Source: Methylobacterium adhaesivum
GTDB lineage: Bacteria; Pseudomonadota; Alphaproteobacteria; Rhizobiales; Beijerinckiaceae
Direction of reading: 5' to 3'
Assembly: GCF_022179065.1 (NCBI RefSeq)
Contig: NZ_BPQD01000007.1
Location: 186,001 to 250,000, forward strand
DNA: 64,000 nucleotides
Shown here: positions 9,475 through 18,117 of the stretch, piece after piece
How positions within the stretch are numbered: the first letter of the stretch is position 1
How the letters are laid out: every line of letters starts with the position of its first letter
The notes under the pieces: model-generated
Told to the model about the DNA's origin: nothing
Databases searched by the model: none
The model's input: the letters and a program-made list of their open reading frames with translations, nothing else
Program-made: the position numbers and the translations under genes

Positions 9475-10812
9475 TCAGGAACCGGTGGCGCGACGGGTTT
9501 CCGGCATGATCAGGGCGATCATCACGAATCCGACGAAGCCCACGAAGGCAAGGCCGAGGAAGGCCGAATGGCTTCCGAGGCGGTCGGCCATGATGCCGGC
9601 CAGCGAGGTCGAGAGGGCCGCCCCGATGCCCATGGCGGTGCCGACGGCTCCCAGTGCGATATTGAAGCGCCCGGTGCCGCGGGTCACATCCGAGACCACG
9701 AGGGGCACCATCACGCCGAACACCGCCGCCGAGATCCCGTCGAACACCTGGATCGCCACGAGGAGTTCGGGACTGTCGGTGTAGGCGAACAGGAGCCCGC
9801 GGATGGGCAGGGCGGCAAAGCCGATCAGCAGCAGGGGCCGGCGGCCCCAGCGCTCGGCGGCGCGCCCCACGGCCGGCCCCGAGACGGCGAGCACCACCTG
9901 GGGCACGACGATGCAGGCGGCGATGAGGGCCGTCGCGGTCTCGCTCGCGCGCAGGGTCAGCATGCTGCCGACGAGCGGCAGCATCGCCGCGTTGGCGAGG
10001 AAGAACAGGGTCATGCAGCCGCCGAAGCACATGAGGGCCCGGTTGGTGAGCAGGGCGCGCACGGCGCCCTCCCGCCGGGGGGCAATGGCCCCGGCCGTGG
10101 GTGCGTTCGCCACGGTCACGGGGCCGATCTCGTCGGCGCGGATGAACGACAGGGCCACGAGGGTCGGGATCATCAAGAAGGCGGTAAGATAGAACACCGC
10201 GTCGTTGGAAAGGTAGTAGCCGCAGGCCCCCATGCCGGCGGCTGCAACGGCATTGCCGAGGGCCGAGAAACTGGCGTTGCGCCCGAGGCGCTCGCCGGCC
10301 CGGCCATGGCCGACGAGGCCGATGCTGATGGCCGCGATGGCGGGGGTGAGGATGCAACTCGCCGCCGAATGGGCGGCCATGGCGAGGAGCACAATGAGGA
10401 AGTTCGGCCACAGGGCGAGGGCGAAGGCGCTGAGCGCGATGGCCACCACCGACAGGCCGGCGGCAAAGCGCAGCGAGCGCATGGCATCGACGAAGGCCCC
10501 GCCCGGCACCTGACCGAGCAGACTGACGAGGCTGCCGATGGTGAGCGCGAAGCCGATATCCGATTGGGTCCACTTCGCCTGGGTGAAGTAGACCGCGAGG
10601 AACGGACCGAACCCCGTCTGGAGGTTGGCGACGAAGAACGCGAAGCCGTCGAGGCCGCGGCTGCTGGTGCGGGAGGGCCCCTCCATGTCGACGCCTTCCG
10701 CCCCCCCATCGACAGCCCCCCCGCGCCGGGGCACGGGGCGGGGCCGGAACTCGGGCCGGGCAACCTCCCTCGGCTTGAGGGCGCGGCGATCCTTCGGGAG
10801 GGGAACCGTCAT
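9475..10812 (-). CDS. MFS transporter
   Basis: A 445-aa carrier with about 12 membrane helices after an unusually long, basic and proline-rich N-terminal tail (about 50 residues). The loop-2 region (GGAFVDAMRSLRF) and the second-half repeat (GRAAERWGRRPLL) are typical of the major facilitator superfamily. The start at 10812 overlaps the stop of the upstream PRC-barrel gene by 4 bases (ATGA), which suggests translational coupling. An internal ATG at 10686 would remove the tail and leave an ordinary MFS protein. The transported compound cannot be predicted. Confidence 0.85.
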   Translation of the reverse strand: MTVPLPKDRRALKPREVARPEFRPRPVPRRGGAVDGGAEGVDMEGPSRTSSRGLDGFAFFVANLQTGFGPFLAVYFTQAKWTQSDIGFALTIGSLVSLLGQVPGGAFVDAMRSLRFAAGLSVVAIALSAFALALWPNFLIVLLAMAAHSAASCILTPAIAAISIGLVGHGRAGERLGRNASFSALGNAVAAAGMGACGYYLSNDAVFYLTAFLMIPTLVALSFIRADEIGPVTVANAPTAGAIAPRREGAVRALLTNRALMCFGGCMTLFFLANAAMLPLVGSMLTLRASETATALIAACIVVPQVVLAVSGPAVGRAAERWGRRPLLLIGFAALPIRGLLFAYTDSPELLVAIQVFDGISAAVFGVMVPLVVSDVTRGTGRFNIALGAVGTAMGIGAALSTSLAGIMADRLGSHSAFLGLAFVGFVGFVMIALIMPETRRATGS

Positions 10813-11564
10813 TTGTCCGGCGTTCTCTCGGCCGGCTTGTCGGTGGGTTTCTCGGGGGACGCGGCGGGCGGAACAACGGCCGGGCTCGCGGGTGCGGCGG
10901 CGGGGGCAGCGGGGGCCGGGGCGGCGGCAGCAGGCCCTGCGGCCTGCTGGTCGCCCTCGGGCACGGCGGGGCTCGCCGGGCCAAGGACCACGATGGGGTC
11001 GCCCGGCTTGTACTCCGGCGAGACCCGGACTTGGTTCCGGGTCAGCTGCAGCACGAGGCGCGTCGGCTTGCCGTCGTTGGTGAACCGCATGGCGCGCCAG
11101 TCCACGGCGATCTTGCGCGAGCCGACGCCGAGGAAGCCCCCGAAATCGATGATGGCCGCGCGCGGACGCCCGTCCTTGTCGAGGATGATGTCAATGATCC
11201 GGCCCATGTCCTCGCCGTTGGCGCTGCGCACGGCCTTGCCGAGGACGCCCTCGTAATCCGCCGTGTCGAGGACGGTGGCCGGGGTGCCGGTGGGCAGAAC
11301 CGGTCCCTGCGCCGGGGCGGCACTCGGGGCCGCAACCGGCGCGGGAGGAACGTTCGAGGCCGGGGCGGCGGCGGACGGCGCCGTTGGGGTCTGGGCGGGC
11401 GCGGATCCGGCCGGCGGAGTCGCCGGCGGCGCGGCACCCGTGGGCGCTGCCGACGCGGCGGGCATTTCGGCGGGCTTGCCGTTGGGCTGGGATTCCTCGG
11501 CGAGGGCGGATGCGGCTCCGAGGCCGATCGTCGTCGCGGCGATCATCCGGACAAATCTGAACAC
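10809..11564 (-). CDS. Secreted PRC-barrel domain protein with Ala/Pro-rich flanks
   Basis: About 251 aa from a GTG at 11564, preceded by GGGGAA; an ATG at 11546 is the alternative. A signal peptide (VFRFVRMIAATTIGLGAASALAEE) is followed by a 75-residue Ala/Pro-rich linker. A PRC-barrel domain then follows (about 90-165: DYEGVLGKAVRSANGEDMGRI, IIDFGGFLGVGSRKIAVDW), and the tail is again Ala/Pro-rich. PRC-barrel proteins of this type occur in the alphaproteobacterial periplasm with no settled role. A second PRC-barrel gene lies at 12325-12759. The downstream MFS gene overlaps by 4 bases. Confidence 0.8.
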   Translation of the reverse strand: MFRFVRMIAATTIGLGAASALAEESQPNGKPAEMPAASAAPTGAAPPATPPAGSAPAQTPTAPSAAAPASNVPPAPVAAPSAAPAQGPVLPTGTPATVLDTADYEGVLGKAVRSANGEDMGRIIDIILDKDGRPRAAIIDFGGFLGVGSRKIAVDWRAMRFTNDGKPTRLVLQLTRNQVRVSPEYKPGDPIVVLGPASPAVPEGDQQAAGPAAAAPAPAAPAAAPASPAVVPPAASPEKPTDKPAERTPDK

Positions 11565-11894
11565 GTGCGTTCCCCGAGCGATGATCACGCCAGCCTTTGT
11601 GCAGAACCCGGATCCATCCGGCAGGCTCCCGCGGCGCCGCGGGCTCCCGTCACTGCGCAATGACCAAGGCGAAGTTGTGAAGGCCGCCGAAGCGAGCTTG
11701 ACCGCTGTGCCACTCCACCCCGCGCTCCGCAATCGTTCCGTGCGTCAGCGCACGCATCCGTGGAGACCCGACCGAGAATGGGCGCCGGCCACGGATCCGC
11801 CGCGTCTGGTTTTCGCCAAGTCTGCGTCGTACACACCCGGAAGACCTTGCCACCCCGCCACGTGCGGGCTCCGATCGCCCGAGGACCTGTGCCG
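11565..11894. other. Divergent intergenic region
   Basis: 330 bases between the minus-strand PRC-barrel gene and the plus-strand lipoprotein gene. It must hold promoters for both directions. I see no strong palindrome, RNA gene or credible small ORF in it. Confidence 0.5.
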
Positions 11895-12272
11895 ATGCCC
11901 TTCTTCCGTAACGCCAGCGCCACGGTGCTCCTCGCCGCCGCCCTGGGGGGCTGTCAGGCGCTGAGCGGCGGCGGCGGCGTGATGCCGGAGAGCGACGTCG
12001 GCCCGCCGCCCTCGATGCGTGGTTCGGTCCCGAATGCGGCGGGCCCGCGCTCGGCCCGCGTCGACCCCGATGGAAACCCGCTTCAGACGACGCCGACCCG
12101 ACGCCTCGATCTGCCGCGCTCGGCCGGGGGCGCCACGCGCTCGGCCTCGTCCGAGGAGCGCCGCATTCGGCGCGAGGACATCGAGGGCAACAGCGAGGGA
12201 CGCTCGGGTTCGAGCGGTGGCGTGGCGCCGAGCCTCGGTTCGGGCGGCGTCGGCGTCGGCGGCAAGTTCTGA
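11895..12272 (+). CDS. Small lipoprotein, unknown function
   Basis: A 125-aa protein from the ATG at 11895. The signal peptide ends at the lipobox LGGCQ (Cys near residue 20), so it should be lipidated and envelope-anchored. The rest is low-complexity, Gly/Ser/Arg-rich and probably disordered, ending SGGVGVGGKF. No domain is recognised. Gene composition matches its neighbours. It faces a PRC-barrel gene on each side. Confidence 0.7.
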   Translation: MPFFRNASATVLLAAALGGCQALSGGGGVMPESDVGPPPSMRGSVPNAAGPRSARVDPDGNPLQTTPTRRLDLPRSAGGATRSASSEERRIRREDIEGNSEGRSGSSGGVAPSLGSGGVGVGGKF

Positions 12273-12324
12273 GGAGTTCCTCCCGGGCCGGTCCTCCGGG
12301 AGCCGGCCTCGGCGAGCGCGCGTC

Positions 12325-12759
12325 TCAGACCGCGAAACGCTGCCCACCGTAGTAATCGTCGAGCCGCCCGCCGAAGGCCGGATCGGCGAAGGGATCCTCG
12401 CCGGCGCCGTGGGTCGGCGCCCGGGCGAGGGTGTCCCGGTCAATATCCACGATGTAACCGCCGAGTTCGACGCTGTAGCGCAGGGATCGCCACGGCAGCG
12501 GGTGATGGCCCTCCCCGAGGCCGAGGAACCCGCCGAAGGACAGGACCGCGTAGGCGACCTGCCCCGTGACCTTGTCCACCATGAAATTGCGCACCGTCCC
12601 GAGGTGCTCGCCGGCGGCATCGTAGGCCGCCGTGCCCTCGACCTTGTCGGAGGCGATCAGGCGGGGCGTCTCGTCGATGGCGACGCCCTCCCCCCTGGGA
12701 TCGAGTTCGAGGGAGCCTGGCGGTCGCAGATGGCGCTCGGTGGGTAGGTCTGTCGGCAT
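12325..12759 (-). CDS. PRC-barrel domain protein
   Basis: A 144-aa protein from the ATG at 12759 (MPTDLPTERHL). A PRC-barrel domain covers about residues 30-110: IASDKVEGTAAYDAAGEHLGTV, SFGGFLGLGEGHHPLPW and LGGYIVDIDRD. The tail DPFADPAFGGRLDDYYGG is acidic. It has no signal peptide, so unlike the neighbour at 10809-11564 it is probably cytosolic. Such proteins are frequent in Methylobacterium and rhizobia, often in stress-related loci; the role here is unknown. Confidence 0.85.
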   Translation of the reverse strand: MPTDLPTERHLRPPGSLELDPRGEGVAIDETPRLIASDKVEGTAAYDAAGEHLGTVRNFMVDKVTGQVAYAVLSFGGFLGLGEGHHPLPWRSLRYSVELGGYIVDIDRDTLARAPTHGAGEDPFADPAFGGRLDDYYGGQRFAV

Positions 12760-12879
12760 CGGGGCGCTCCGGGGTGTCGAGACACGGCCAACGCGCGACG
12801 GCCCCGGCCAGGTTCCCGGCTCCGCCCACACGGCCCCGGAGGCGGGGCCGTCGCAGGCCGGCCCTGGGGAAGCCTTGTG

Positions 12880-13005
12880 TCAGATCGAGACCCCACTGGC
12901 GGGGATGCCCGAGGCGTCGGCGGCCTCGGCCTGGATCACGGCGCCGAGGCCGCCGATGAGGAGGATGGCCGCGCCGAGGGCGAGGGCGAAGACGGACAGG
13001 ATCAT
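12880..13005 (-). CDS. Predicted 41-aa single-pass membrane protein
   Basis: An ATG at 13005 opens a 41-codon frame (MILSVFALALGAAILLIGG...) with one hydrophobic helix at residues 2-25 and a short polar tail ending ASGVSI. GAGGG lies about 8 bases upstream on the minus strand. It lies 120 bases upstream of the PRC-barrel gene on the same strand. No family is recognised. The evidence is the coherent transmembrane segment and start context only. Confidence 0.45.
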   Translation of the reverse strand: MILSVFALALGAAILLIGGLGAVIQAEAADASGIPASGVSI

Positions 13006-13558
13006 GGCGCGACCCTCGGGACAGCCCCTTAACCGTTCGTTGCCGAAGGCCGACAGAGCCGATCCGAAGCGAAATCACTGGAGGGCGCGAAGATTCTTTG
13101 GGATAGGCCGTCCTGTGGATGATGCGGCCCGCTCTATGCTCCACACGGCGGCACGACGGCTGGTCCGGAATCCGGTCGCGGCCGCGGCGCATGAGCGTAG
13201 ACCTGCGCCGCACCGGAGATCCGTCCGGCGCAGCGGCGATGGTTTCCCTTTTAAAATTCGAGACTTAAGTGAATTTCGTCGGCCGCCTCCGGCGCCCGTC
13301 CTCCACCGTTTCCTGCCCTTCGGCCTCAACGGACCGGCGGGTGTCGAGCGCAAGTCCGGCGCGCGGAGGCGCCGAACTCGCGCGCTCGGCCGCCGGGCGA
13401 TCCTGTTCACAGGTGCCGCTCCCTGTGGACGGGCCCGGCGCCCGGGGCGGATTCCCCTTGGAACGGTCGCAACACTGCTTAGTTGTTGCAGCTATGCGCT
13501 CCGAGGCCCCGTGCCGTGGGCGTACCGGCGCTGGCAGCCGAACCTTCGGAGGAATTCC
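13006..13558. other. Long intergenic region before the SWIB gene
   Basis: 553 bases without a convincing gene. It contains an AT-rich patch at about 13247-13275, which is unusual here and may be a promoter. A hairpin with 6-bp arms (GCAACA...TGTTGC) lies at 13469-13489, about 70 bases before the SWIB start. Open frames crossing it are arginine-rich antisense-like translations and were rejected. Confidence 0.4.
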
Positions 13559-13924
13559 ATGGCCAAGACCACGACCAAGAGCCCCGCCAAGAGCGCGGAC
13601 AAGGGCGCCGAGACGGGCGACGAGAAGCCGGCCGCCAAGGGCAAGAAGGTCGCCGCCCCCAAGGGCGACGGCGCCAAGCCCAACGCTCTTCAGCAGCCGC
13701 TCAAGCCCTCCCCCGAGCTCGCGGCCGTCGTCGGCGAGGCCAACCTTCCGCGCGGCGAAGTGGTGAGCAAGGTCTGGGAGTACATCAAGAAGCATGAGCT
13801 TCAGAACCCGGAGAACAAGCGCGAGATCCTGGCCGACGACAAGCTCAAGAAGGTCTTCGGCAAGGACAAGTGCACCATGTTCGAGATGAACAAACATCTC
13901 GCCGCCCATCTCAAGTCGGCCTGA
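13559..13924 (+). CDS. SWIB/MDM2 domain protein
   Basis: A 121-aa protein. Residues 1-45 are a Lys/Ala-rich, histone-like basic tail (MAKTTTKSPAKSADKGAE...). Residues about 45-121 are a SWIB domain: LQQPLKPSPELAAVVGE, VSKVWEYIKKHELQNPENKR and the conserved KLKKVFGKDKCTMFEMNKHL. SWIB domains are best known from eukaryotic chromatin remodellers and MDM2, and occur in chlamydiae, plants and some alphaproteobacteria. The basic tail suggests DNA or nucleoid association, which is inference. A strong ribosome binding site, GGAGGAA, lies at 13548-13554. A hairpin after the stop may end the transcript. Confidence 0.93.
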   Translation: MAKTTTKSPAKSADKGAETGDEKPAAKGKKVAAPKGDGAKPNALQQPLKPSPELAAVVGEANLPRGEVVSKVWEYIKKHELQNPENKREILADDKLKKVFGKDKCTMFEMNKHLAAHLKSA

Positions 13925-13940
13925 TCCGGCGGATCGTCGG

Positions 13941-13963
13941 GCCGGTCCCACATGGGGACCGGC
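13941..13963 (+). terminator. Hairpin after the SWIB gene
   Basis: A perfect 9-bp stem GCCGGTCCC/GGGACCGGC with a 5-base loop lies 17 bases after the SWIB stop. It lacks a clear T-run, so it may be a 3'-end stabilising hairpin rather than a complete intrinsic terminator. Confidence 0.4.
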
Positions 13964-13991
13964 GGCGGATTCTGCTCCAAGTCGCCGTGAG

Positions 13992-14753
13992 ATGGTCGCC
14001 CTCACGGCGAGCGGCCTGATGGCCGCAGCCATCGGCTCACCCTCGTTGGCCGGCGAGACGCAACGCACCGACCCAGCGCCCCTGCGGATCGCCATGGTGC
14101 TGTTTCCCGGCATGACCGCCCTCGACGTGGTCGGACCGCAAGTCCTGCTCGCCGGTCTGGCAGGGCCTCAGCTTCATCTCGTGGCCGGACGTACCGGGCC
14201 GGTGGCGAGCGACACCGGCCTCGAGATCGTCGCGACGGCCGATTTCGACACCTGCCCACGCGACCTCGACATCCTCCTGGTGCCCGGTGGCGACGGGACG
14301 CCGGATCAAATGGCCGACGTCGCCCTCCTCGCCTTCCTGCGCGACCGTGCCGAACGGGCGGCGTGGATCGGGAGCGTCTGCACGGGGTCGCTGATCCTCG
14401 GCGCGGCGGGCCTGCTGACCGGTTACCGCGCGACCTCGCATTGGTGCGTGCGCGATGCAGTCCTCCCCCTCCTCGGAGCGATTTCGGTGGCCGAGCGCGT
14501 GGTGTTCGATCGCAACCGGGTGACGGCGGCCGGGGTCTCGGCCGGCCTCGATCTCGCCCTGGCGCTGTCCGCACGTCTGCGCGATCCCGACTATGCCCGC
14601 ACGAGCCAGCTCGTGGCGGAATACGCGCCGCAGCCGCCCTTCGCGGCGGGCACACCGGAGGCTGCAGGCCCGGCGATCACACAAGCCGCGATGTCCATGC
14701 TAAAGGAGCTGACGGAACGCTCGCTCGCCGCCGCCCGGGCGCGCCGCGGCTGA
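13992..14753 (+). CDS. DJ-1/PfpI family protein (isonitrile-hydratase-like)
   Basis: Up to 253 aa. The DJ-1/PfpI fold begins near residue 30 with LRIAMVLFPGMTALDVVGP. The nucleophile-elbow Cys is in WIGSVCTGSLILGAAGLL, followed by GYRATSHW. This arrangement is typical of isonitrile hydratase InhA and of the amidase-like domains of GlxA regulators. No C-terminal AraC domain follows, so a free enzyme is more likely than a regulator. The first about 22 residues are weakly signal-peptide-like; a start at 14019 is possible and would shorten it. The substrate is unknown. Confidence 0.8.
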   Translation: MVALTASGLMAAAIGSPSLAGETQRTDPAPLRIAMVLFPGMTALDVVGPQVLLAGLAGPQLHLVAGRTGPVASDTGLEIVATADFDTCPRDLDILLVPGGDGTPDQMADVALLAFLRDRAERAAWIGSVCTGSLILGAAGLLTGYRATSHWCVRDAVLPLLGAISVAERVVFDRNRVTAAGVSAGLDLALALSARLRDPDYARTSQLVAEYAPQPPFAAGTPEAAGPAITQAAMSMLKELTERSLAAARARRG

Positions 14754-14864
14754 CCCGACTTTCGTACGGGACGGCCCGTGTGACACACCGCAACCGACTG
14801 GTGTGGCGGCGGATTTCCGCTAACGTCACGGGCATTGCCCCCTTCTCCCACAGCGAGACGACGT

Positions 14865-16340
14865 ATGGCCGGCGGTTTGGCGGACGATCTCACCCGGACG
14901 AAATCCCTCGAGCGGCTGAACGCCGACGCCGAGGGCGGTGAGAACAAGCTCGCCCGCACCCTCGGCCCCTGGAGCCTCATCGCCCTGGGCATCGGCGCGG
15001 TGATCGGCGCGGGCCTGTTCTCCCTCACGGGGATCGCGGCCGCCGAGCATGCGGGGCCGGCGGTGGTGATCTCCTTCGCCATCGCCTCCATCGCCTGCGC
15101 CTTCGCCGGCATGTGTTACAGCGAACTCGCGGGCATGATCCCCGTGGCGGGCTCGGCCTACACCTACGCCTACGCCACCATGGGCGAACTCGTCGCCTGG
15201 ATCATCGGCTGGGATCTCGTGCTCGAATACGCCGTCGGCGCCGCCACCGTGTCGGTGAGCTGGTCGAGCTACGTCACGCGGTTCCTGCGCGACACCCTGG
15301 GCATCAACCTGCCGCCGAGCCTCGTCCACTCGCCCTTCGAGACCTATACCCTCGCCGACGGCGCCACGGCCCACGGCCTCGTCAACCTGCCGGCGATCCT
15401 CATCATCGTGGCGGCCTCGGCGCTGCTCATGATCGGCATCCGCGAGTCGGCCCGGGTCAACGCCGTGGTGGTGATGGTCAAGCTCGCCGTGGTGGCGGTC
15501 GTGGTCGGAGTCGGCCTGTTCTACGTCAAGGCGCAGAACTACGTGCCGTTCATCCCCGAGAACACCGGCACCTTCGGCGAGTACGGCTGGAGCGGGATCA
15601 TGCGCGGAGCCGGCGTGGTGTTCTTCGCCTATGTCGGCTTCGACGCCGTCTCGACGGCGGCACAGGAGGCGAAGAACCCCCAGCGCAACATGATGATCGG
15701 CATCCTCGGCTCGCTCGCCATCTGCACGGTGATCTACATCGCCTTCGCGGGCGTGCTCACCGGCCTCGTCCATTACGACCAGATGCGGGGCGACGCCGCC
15801 CCGGTGAACACCGCCATCGCGCAGACGCCGTTTCCCTGGCTGCGCAGCCTCGTGACGCTGGGCGTCATCGCGGGCTTTTCCACGGTGATCCTGGTGCTGC
15901 TGCTCGGCCAGAGCCGGGTGTTCTATTCCATGAGCCAGGACCGGCTGCTGCCGGGCTTCTTCTCGAAGATCCATCCCACCTGGAAAACGCCCTACCGCTC
16001 GAACCTGTTCTTCATGGTGTTCACGAGCGCGCTCGGCGGCTTCCTGCCGATCTCCCAGCTCGGCCACATGACCAGCATCGGCACCCTGCTGGCCTTCATG
16101 CTCGTCTGCGCCGGCGTGATCATCCTGCGCCGGACCCAGCCCGCAGCGCGGCGCGACTACCGCACGCCCCTGGTGCCCCTGGTGCCGATCCTCGGCATCC
16201 TCAGCTGCTTTGCCATGATGGTGTCGCTCGACGGCGAGACGTGGCTGCGGCTCCTCGTGTGGCTCGCCCTCGGCTTCGTGATCTATTTTGGCTGGAGCCG
16301 CCGCCACAGCCGCATCGGCCGCGAGGAGGCCGGCGCCTGA
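14865..16340 (+). CDS. Amino-acid permease, APC superfamily (CAT type)
   Basis: A 491-aa inner-membrane carrier with about 12 helices. TM1 carries the substrate-binding GAVIGAGLFSLTG motif, and the TM6 region has FFAYVGFDAVSTAAQEAKNPQRN. Both are typical of the cationic-amino-acid-transporter branch of APC permeases (YfnA-like). The start at 14865 was chosen because it gives MAGGLADDLTRTKSLERL, the usual cytoplasmic lead before TM1. The substrate is probably an amino acid; which one cannot be read from the sequence. A methyltransferase gene follows 22 bases later. Confidence 0.92.
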   Translation: MAGGLADDLTRTKSLERLNADAEGGENKLARTLGPWSLIALGIGAVIGAGLFSLTGIAAAEHAGPAVVISFAIASIACAFAGMCYSELAGMIPVAGSAYTYAYATMGELVAWIIGWDLVLEYAVGAATVSVSWSSYVTRFLRDTLGINLPPSLVHSPFETYTLADGATAHGLVNLPAILIIVAASALLMIGIRESARVNAVVVMVKLAVVAVVVGVGLFYVKAQNYVPFIPENTGTFGEYGWSGIMRGAGVVFFAYVGFDAVSTAAQEAKNPQRNMMIGILGSLAICTVIYIAFAGVLTGLVHYDQMRGDAAPVNTAIAQTPFPWLRSLVTLGVIAGFSTVILVLLLGQSRVFYSMSQDRLLPGFFSKIHPTWKTPYRSNLFFMVFTSALGGFLPISQLGHMTSIGTLLAFMLVCAGVIILRRTQPAARRDYRTPLVPLVPILGILSCFAMMVSLDGETWLRLLVWLALGFVIYFGWSRRHSRIGREEAGA

Positions 16341-16362
16341 GCCGGCGCGACGGAATTCCCCC

Positions 16363-17136
16363 ATGGCCAATCTCGATTACTACGACGAAGCTGGCCTCAG
16401 CGCGGCGTTCTACGACGTCGTGTCGAACGCCTACCCGTTCCGGGGCGACGTCGCGTTCTATGCCGAACTGGCGGGGCCGGCGGGCGCGTCGGTGCTCGAA
16501 CTCGGCTGCGGCACCGGGCGGATCGTCATCGCCCTGGCGGAGCAGGGCTACGGCGTCTTCGGTGTCGATCTCGCGCCCGCGATGATCCAGCGGGCGGCGA
16601 TGAAGTGCGAGCGCCTGCCCCCGGAGGTCGGCGGCCGGATCGCCCTGATGCGGGGGGACATGACGCGCGTGGCGCTGGGACGCCTGTTCGACGCGGTGAT
16701 CATCCCATTCTACGGCTATGCCCACCTCGCGAGCCCGGACGCGCGGGCCGATGCCCTCGCGGTGGTGGCGGGGCACCTCAAGCCCGGCGGACGGGCCGCG
16801 ATCCACCTGCCGGCCCCCGCCATGCTGCGCAGGCCGCTTGGCGACGAGGAGCTGTCCGGGCCCTACAACGAGGCCGGGGACCGTGTCCGCATCCGCGTCG
16901 TCGCGCGGACCTACGACGAGGCGACCGGCCGTTTCCTCCAGGTCATGGACTACACCCTCATGGATGCGGGCTGCACCGTCACCCGCCAGTCGCGCGAAGA
17001 CCTCGTCTATCACGCCGTCGATCGCGACGAGATCGACGCCAGCGCGCGGCGCTGCGGCCTCACCCTCACGCGGGTCCAGGGCGATTTCGACGGCTCCGAG
17101 ACGGGCCGCGAGGTGATCTACGTGTTCACCCGTTGA
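16363..17136 (+). CDS. Class I SAM-dependent methyltransferase
   Basis: A 257-aa cytosolic protein. Motif I is VLELGCGTGRIVIALA (about residues 45-60), followed by GVDLAPAMI and HLKPGGRAAIHLP. The substrate class is not apparent. The N-terminus FYDVVSNAYPFRGDVAFYAEL is shared with small-molecule methyltransferases of the type-11/25 group. It follows the APC permease by 22 bases and may be cotranscribed with it. Confidence 0.85.
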   Translation: MANLDYYDEAGLSAAFYDVVSNAYPFRGDVAFYAELAGPAGASVLELGCGTGRIVIALAEQGYGVFGVDLAPAMIQRAAMKCERLPPEVGGRIALMRGDMTRVALGRLFDAVIIPFYGYAHLASPDARADALAVVAGHLKPGGRAAIHLPAPAMLRRPLGDEELSGPYNEAGDRVRIRVVARTYDEATGRFLQVMDYTLMDAGCTVTRQSREDLVYHAVDRDEIDASARRCGLTLTRVQGDFDGSETGREVIYVFTR

Positions 17137-17269
17137 ATGTGCCGGTGAATCGGCGGGCCGAACCCTGTCCAAGGGCGATCCCGACGGCCATCCTCCCAAG
17201 CGGGGCCGTCGACCAACGAACCGAAACCGGTCGTGGATCGTTAGGCTTCTCGACAAGGGAGAACGCATC

Positions 17270-17623
17270 ATGAAAGCACTTTTTACAGCCGCGGCCGTGG
17301 GCATGAGCCTGCTGGCCCCGGTCGACCTCGCCCTGGCGCAGCCCTACGGCTACGACCGGCGTGATTCCGGCTACGACCGGCGCGATTCGGGCTACCGCGA
17401 CCGGGACTACGACCGCCGTGGCCGGTACGACGACGATGATCGCGGCGGGCGTTCGCGCGGGCGCGACTTCGACCGTGCCGAGCGCGGCGGCGGGTTCGAC
17501 GAGCGCGCCTATGTCCGGTGCAATCCCGATGTCGCCCAGGCCCTGCGCAACGGCCAGCTCACCTCGGCGCTCGCGCATTACCAGAAGTTCGGCCGCCGCG
17601 AGGGACGCCGCCTGAGCTGCTGA
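17270..17623 (+). CDS. Small secreted protein with YDRRDSG repeats
   Basis: A 117-aa protein. The signal peptide (residues 1-23) ends ALAQ. The next stretch has two copies of GYDRRDSG and further Asp/Arg/Tyr-rich variants (residues 26-60), probably disordered and strongly charged. The last 45 residues (FDERAYVRCNPDVAQALRNG...HYQKFGRREGR) match a motif (NPDV...HY..FGR.EGR) seen as a repeat unit in several large alphaproteobacterial surface and glycosyltransferase-associated proteins; here it occurs once. Function is unknown. Upstream AAGGGAGAA at 17255-17263 is a good ribosome site. Confidence 0.8.
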   Translation: MKALFTAAAVGMSLLAPVDLALAQPYGYDRRDSGYDRRDSGYRDRDYDRRGRYDDDDRGGRSRGRDFDRAERGGGFDERAYVRCNPDVAQALRNGQLTSALAHYQKFGRREGRRLSC

Positions 17624-17728
17624 ACCGCTCCGGCGCTTGTCCGCCGGACCTCCCTTCGTCCCGGCTGTTCGGAGACGACGCGGGAAAATGGGACCAATCC
17701 GGCCGTCGTTCGTTGACTGTGTGAGCAA

Positions 17729-17760
17729 GCCCTTTCGGCGTGGTGCGCCGTAGGGCCTTT
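17729..17760 (+). terminator. Hairpin between two secreted-protein genes
   Basis: Stem GCCC-tt-CGGCG with CGCCG-ta-GGGC, loop TGGTG, followed by CTTT. It lies 105 bases after one small secreted-protein gene and 27 before the next. It could terminate the first transcript or sit in the leader of the second. Confidence 0.35.
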
Positions 17761-17786
17761 CCGCCCTCCCATTCAAGGAACCGACC

Positions 17787-18065
17787 ATGAAGACATTCTT
17801 CCTCGCGACCACCCTCGTCCTCGCCCCCCTGGCCCTGTCGGCCACGGCTCAGGCGCAGGGCACCCTCCGTGGCGCCGAGCGCGGCGCCGAAGACGGCAAC
17901 CGCGCGGCGGGACCCGTCGGCGGCATCGTCGGCGGTGCGGTCGGAGCCGCGACCGGAACGGTCGGTGGCGTCCTCGGCGTCGACCCCGACCGCCGCGAGG
18001 ACCGTATGGAGCGCCGTGAGGAGCGCATGGAGCGCGGCACGGGGCGCGAGCGTCGCGACCGCTGA
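17787..18065 (+). CDS. Small secreted glycine-zipper-like protein
   Basis: A 92-aa protein. The signal peptide ends TAQAQ (about residue 24). A Gly/Ala-rich segment, GPVGGIVGGAVGAATGTVGGVLG (about 42-64), resembles a glycine zipper that could insert in or lie along a membrane. The C-terminus is a highly charged Arg/Glu tail (RREDRMERREERMERG). The oppositely oriented neighbour at 18118-18531 shares the pattern RGAxxGAERGxNxAGPxG, so the two appear to be diverged paralogues. Confidence 0.75.
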   Translation: MKTFFLATTLVLAPLALSATAQAQGTLRGAERGAEDGNRAAGPVGGIVGGAVGAATGTVGGVLGVDPDRREDRMERREERMERGTGRERRDR

Positions 18066-18117
18066 TCGACTCGGACAACGTCAGGGCCGGGGCTGATGCC
18101 ACCGGCCCAACGGCGTT

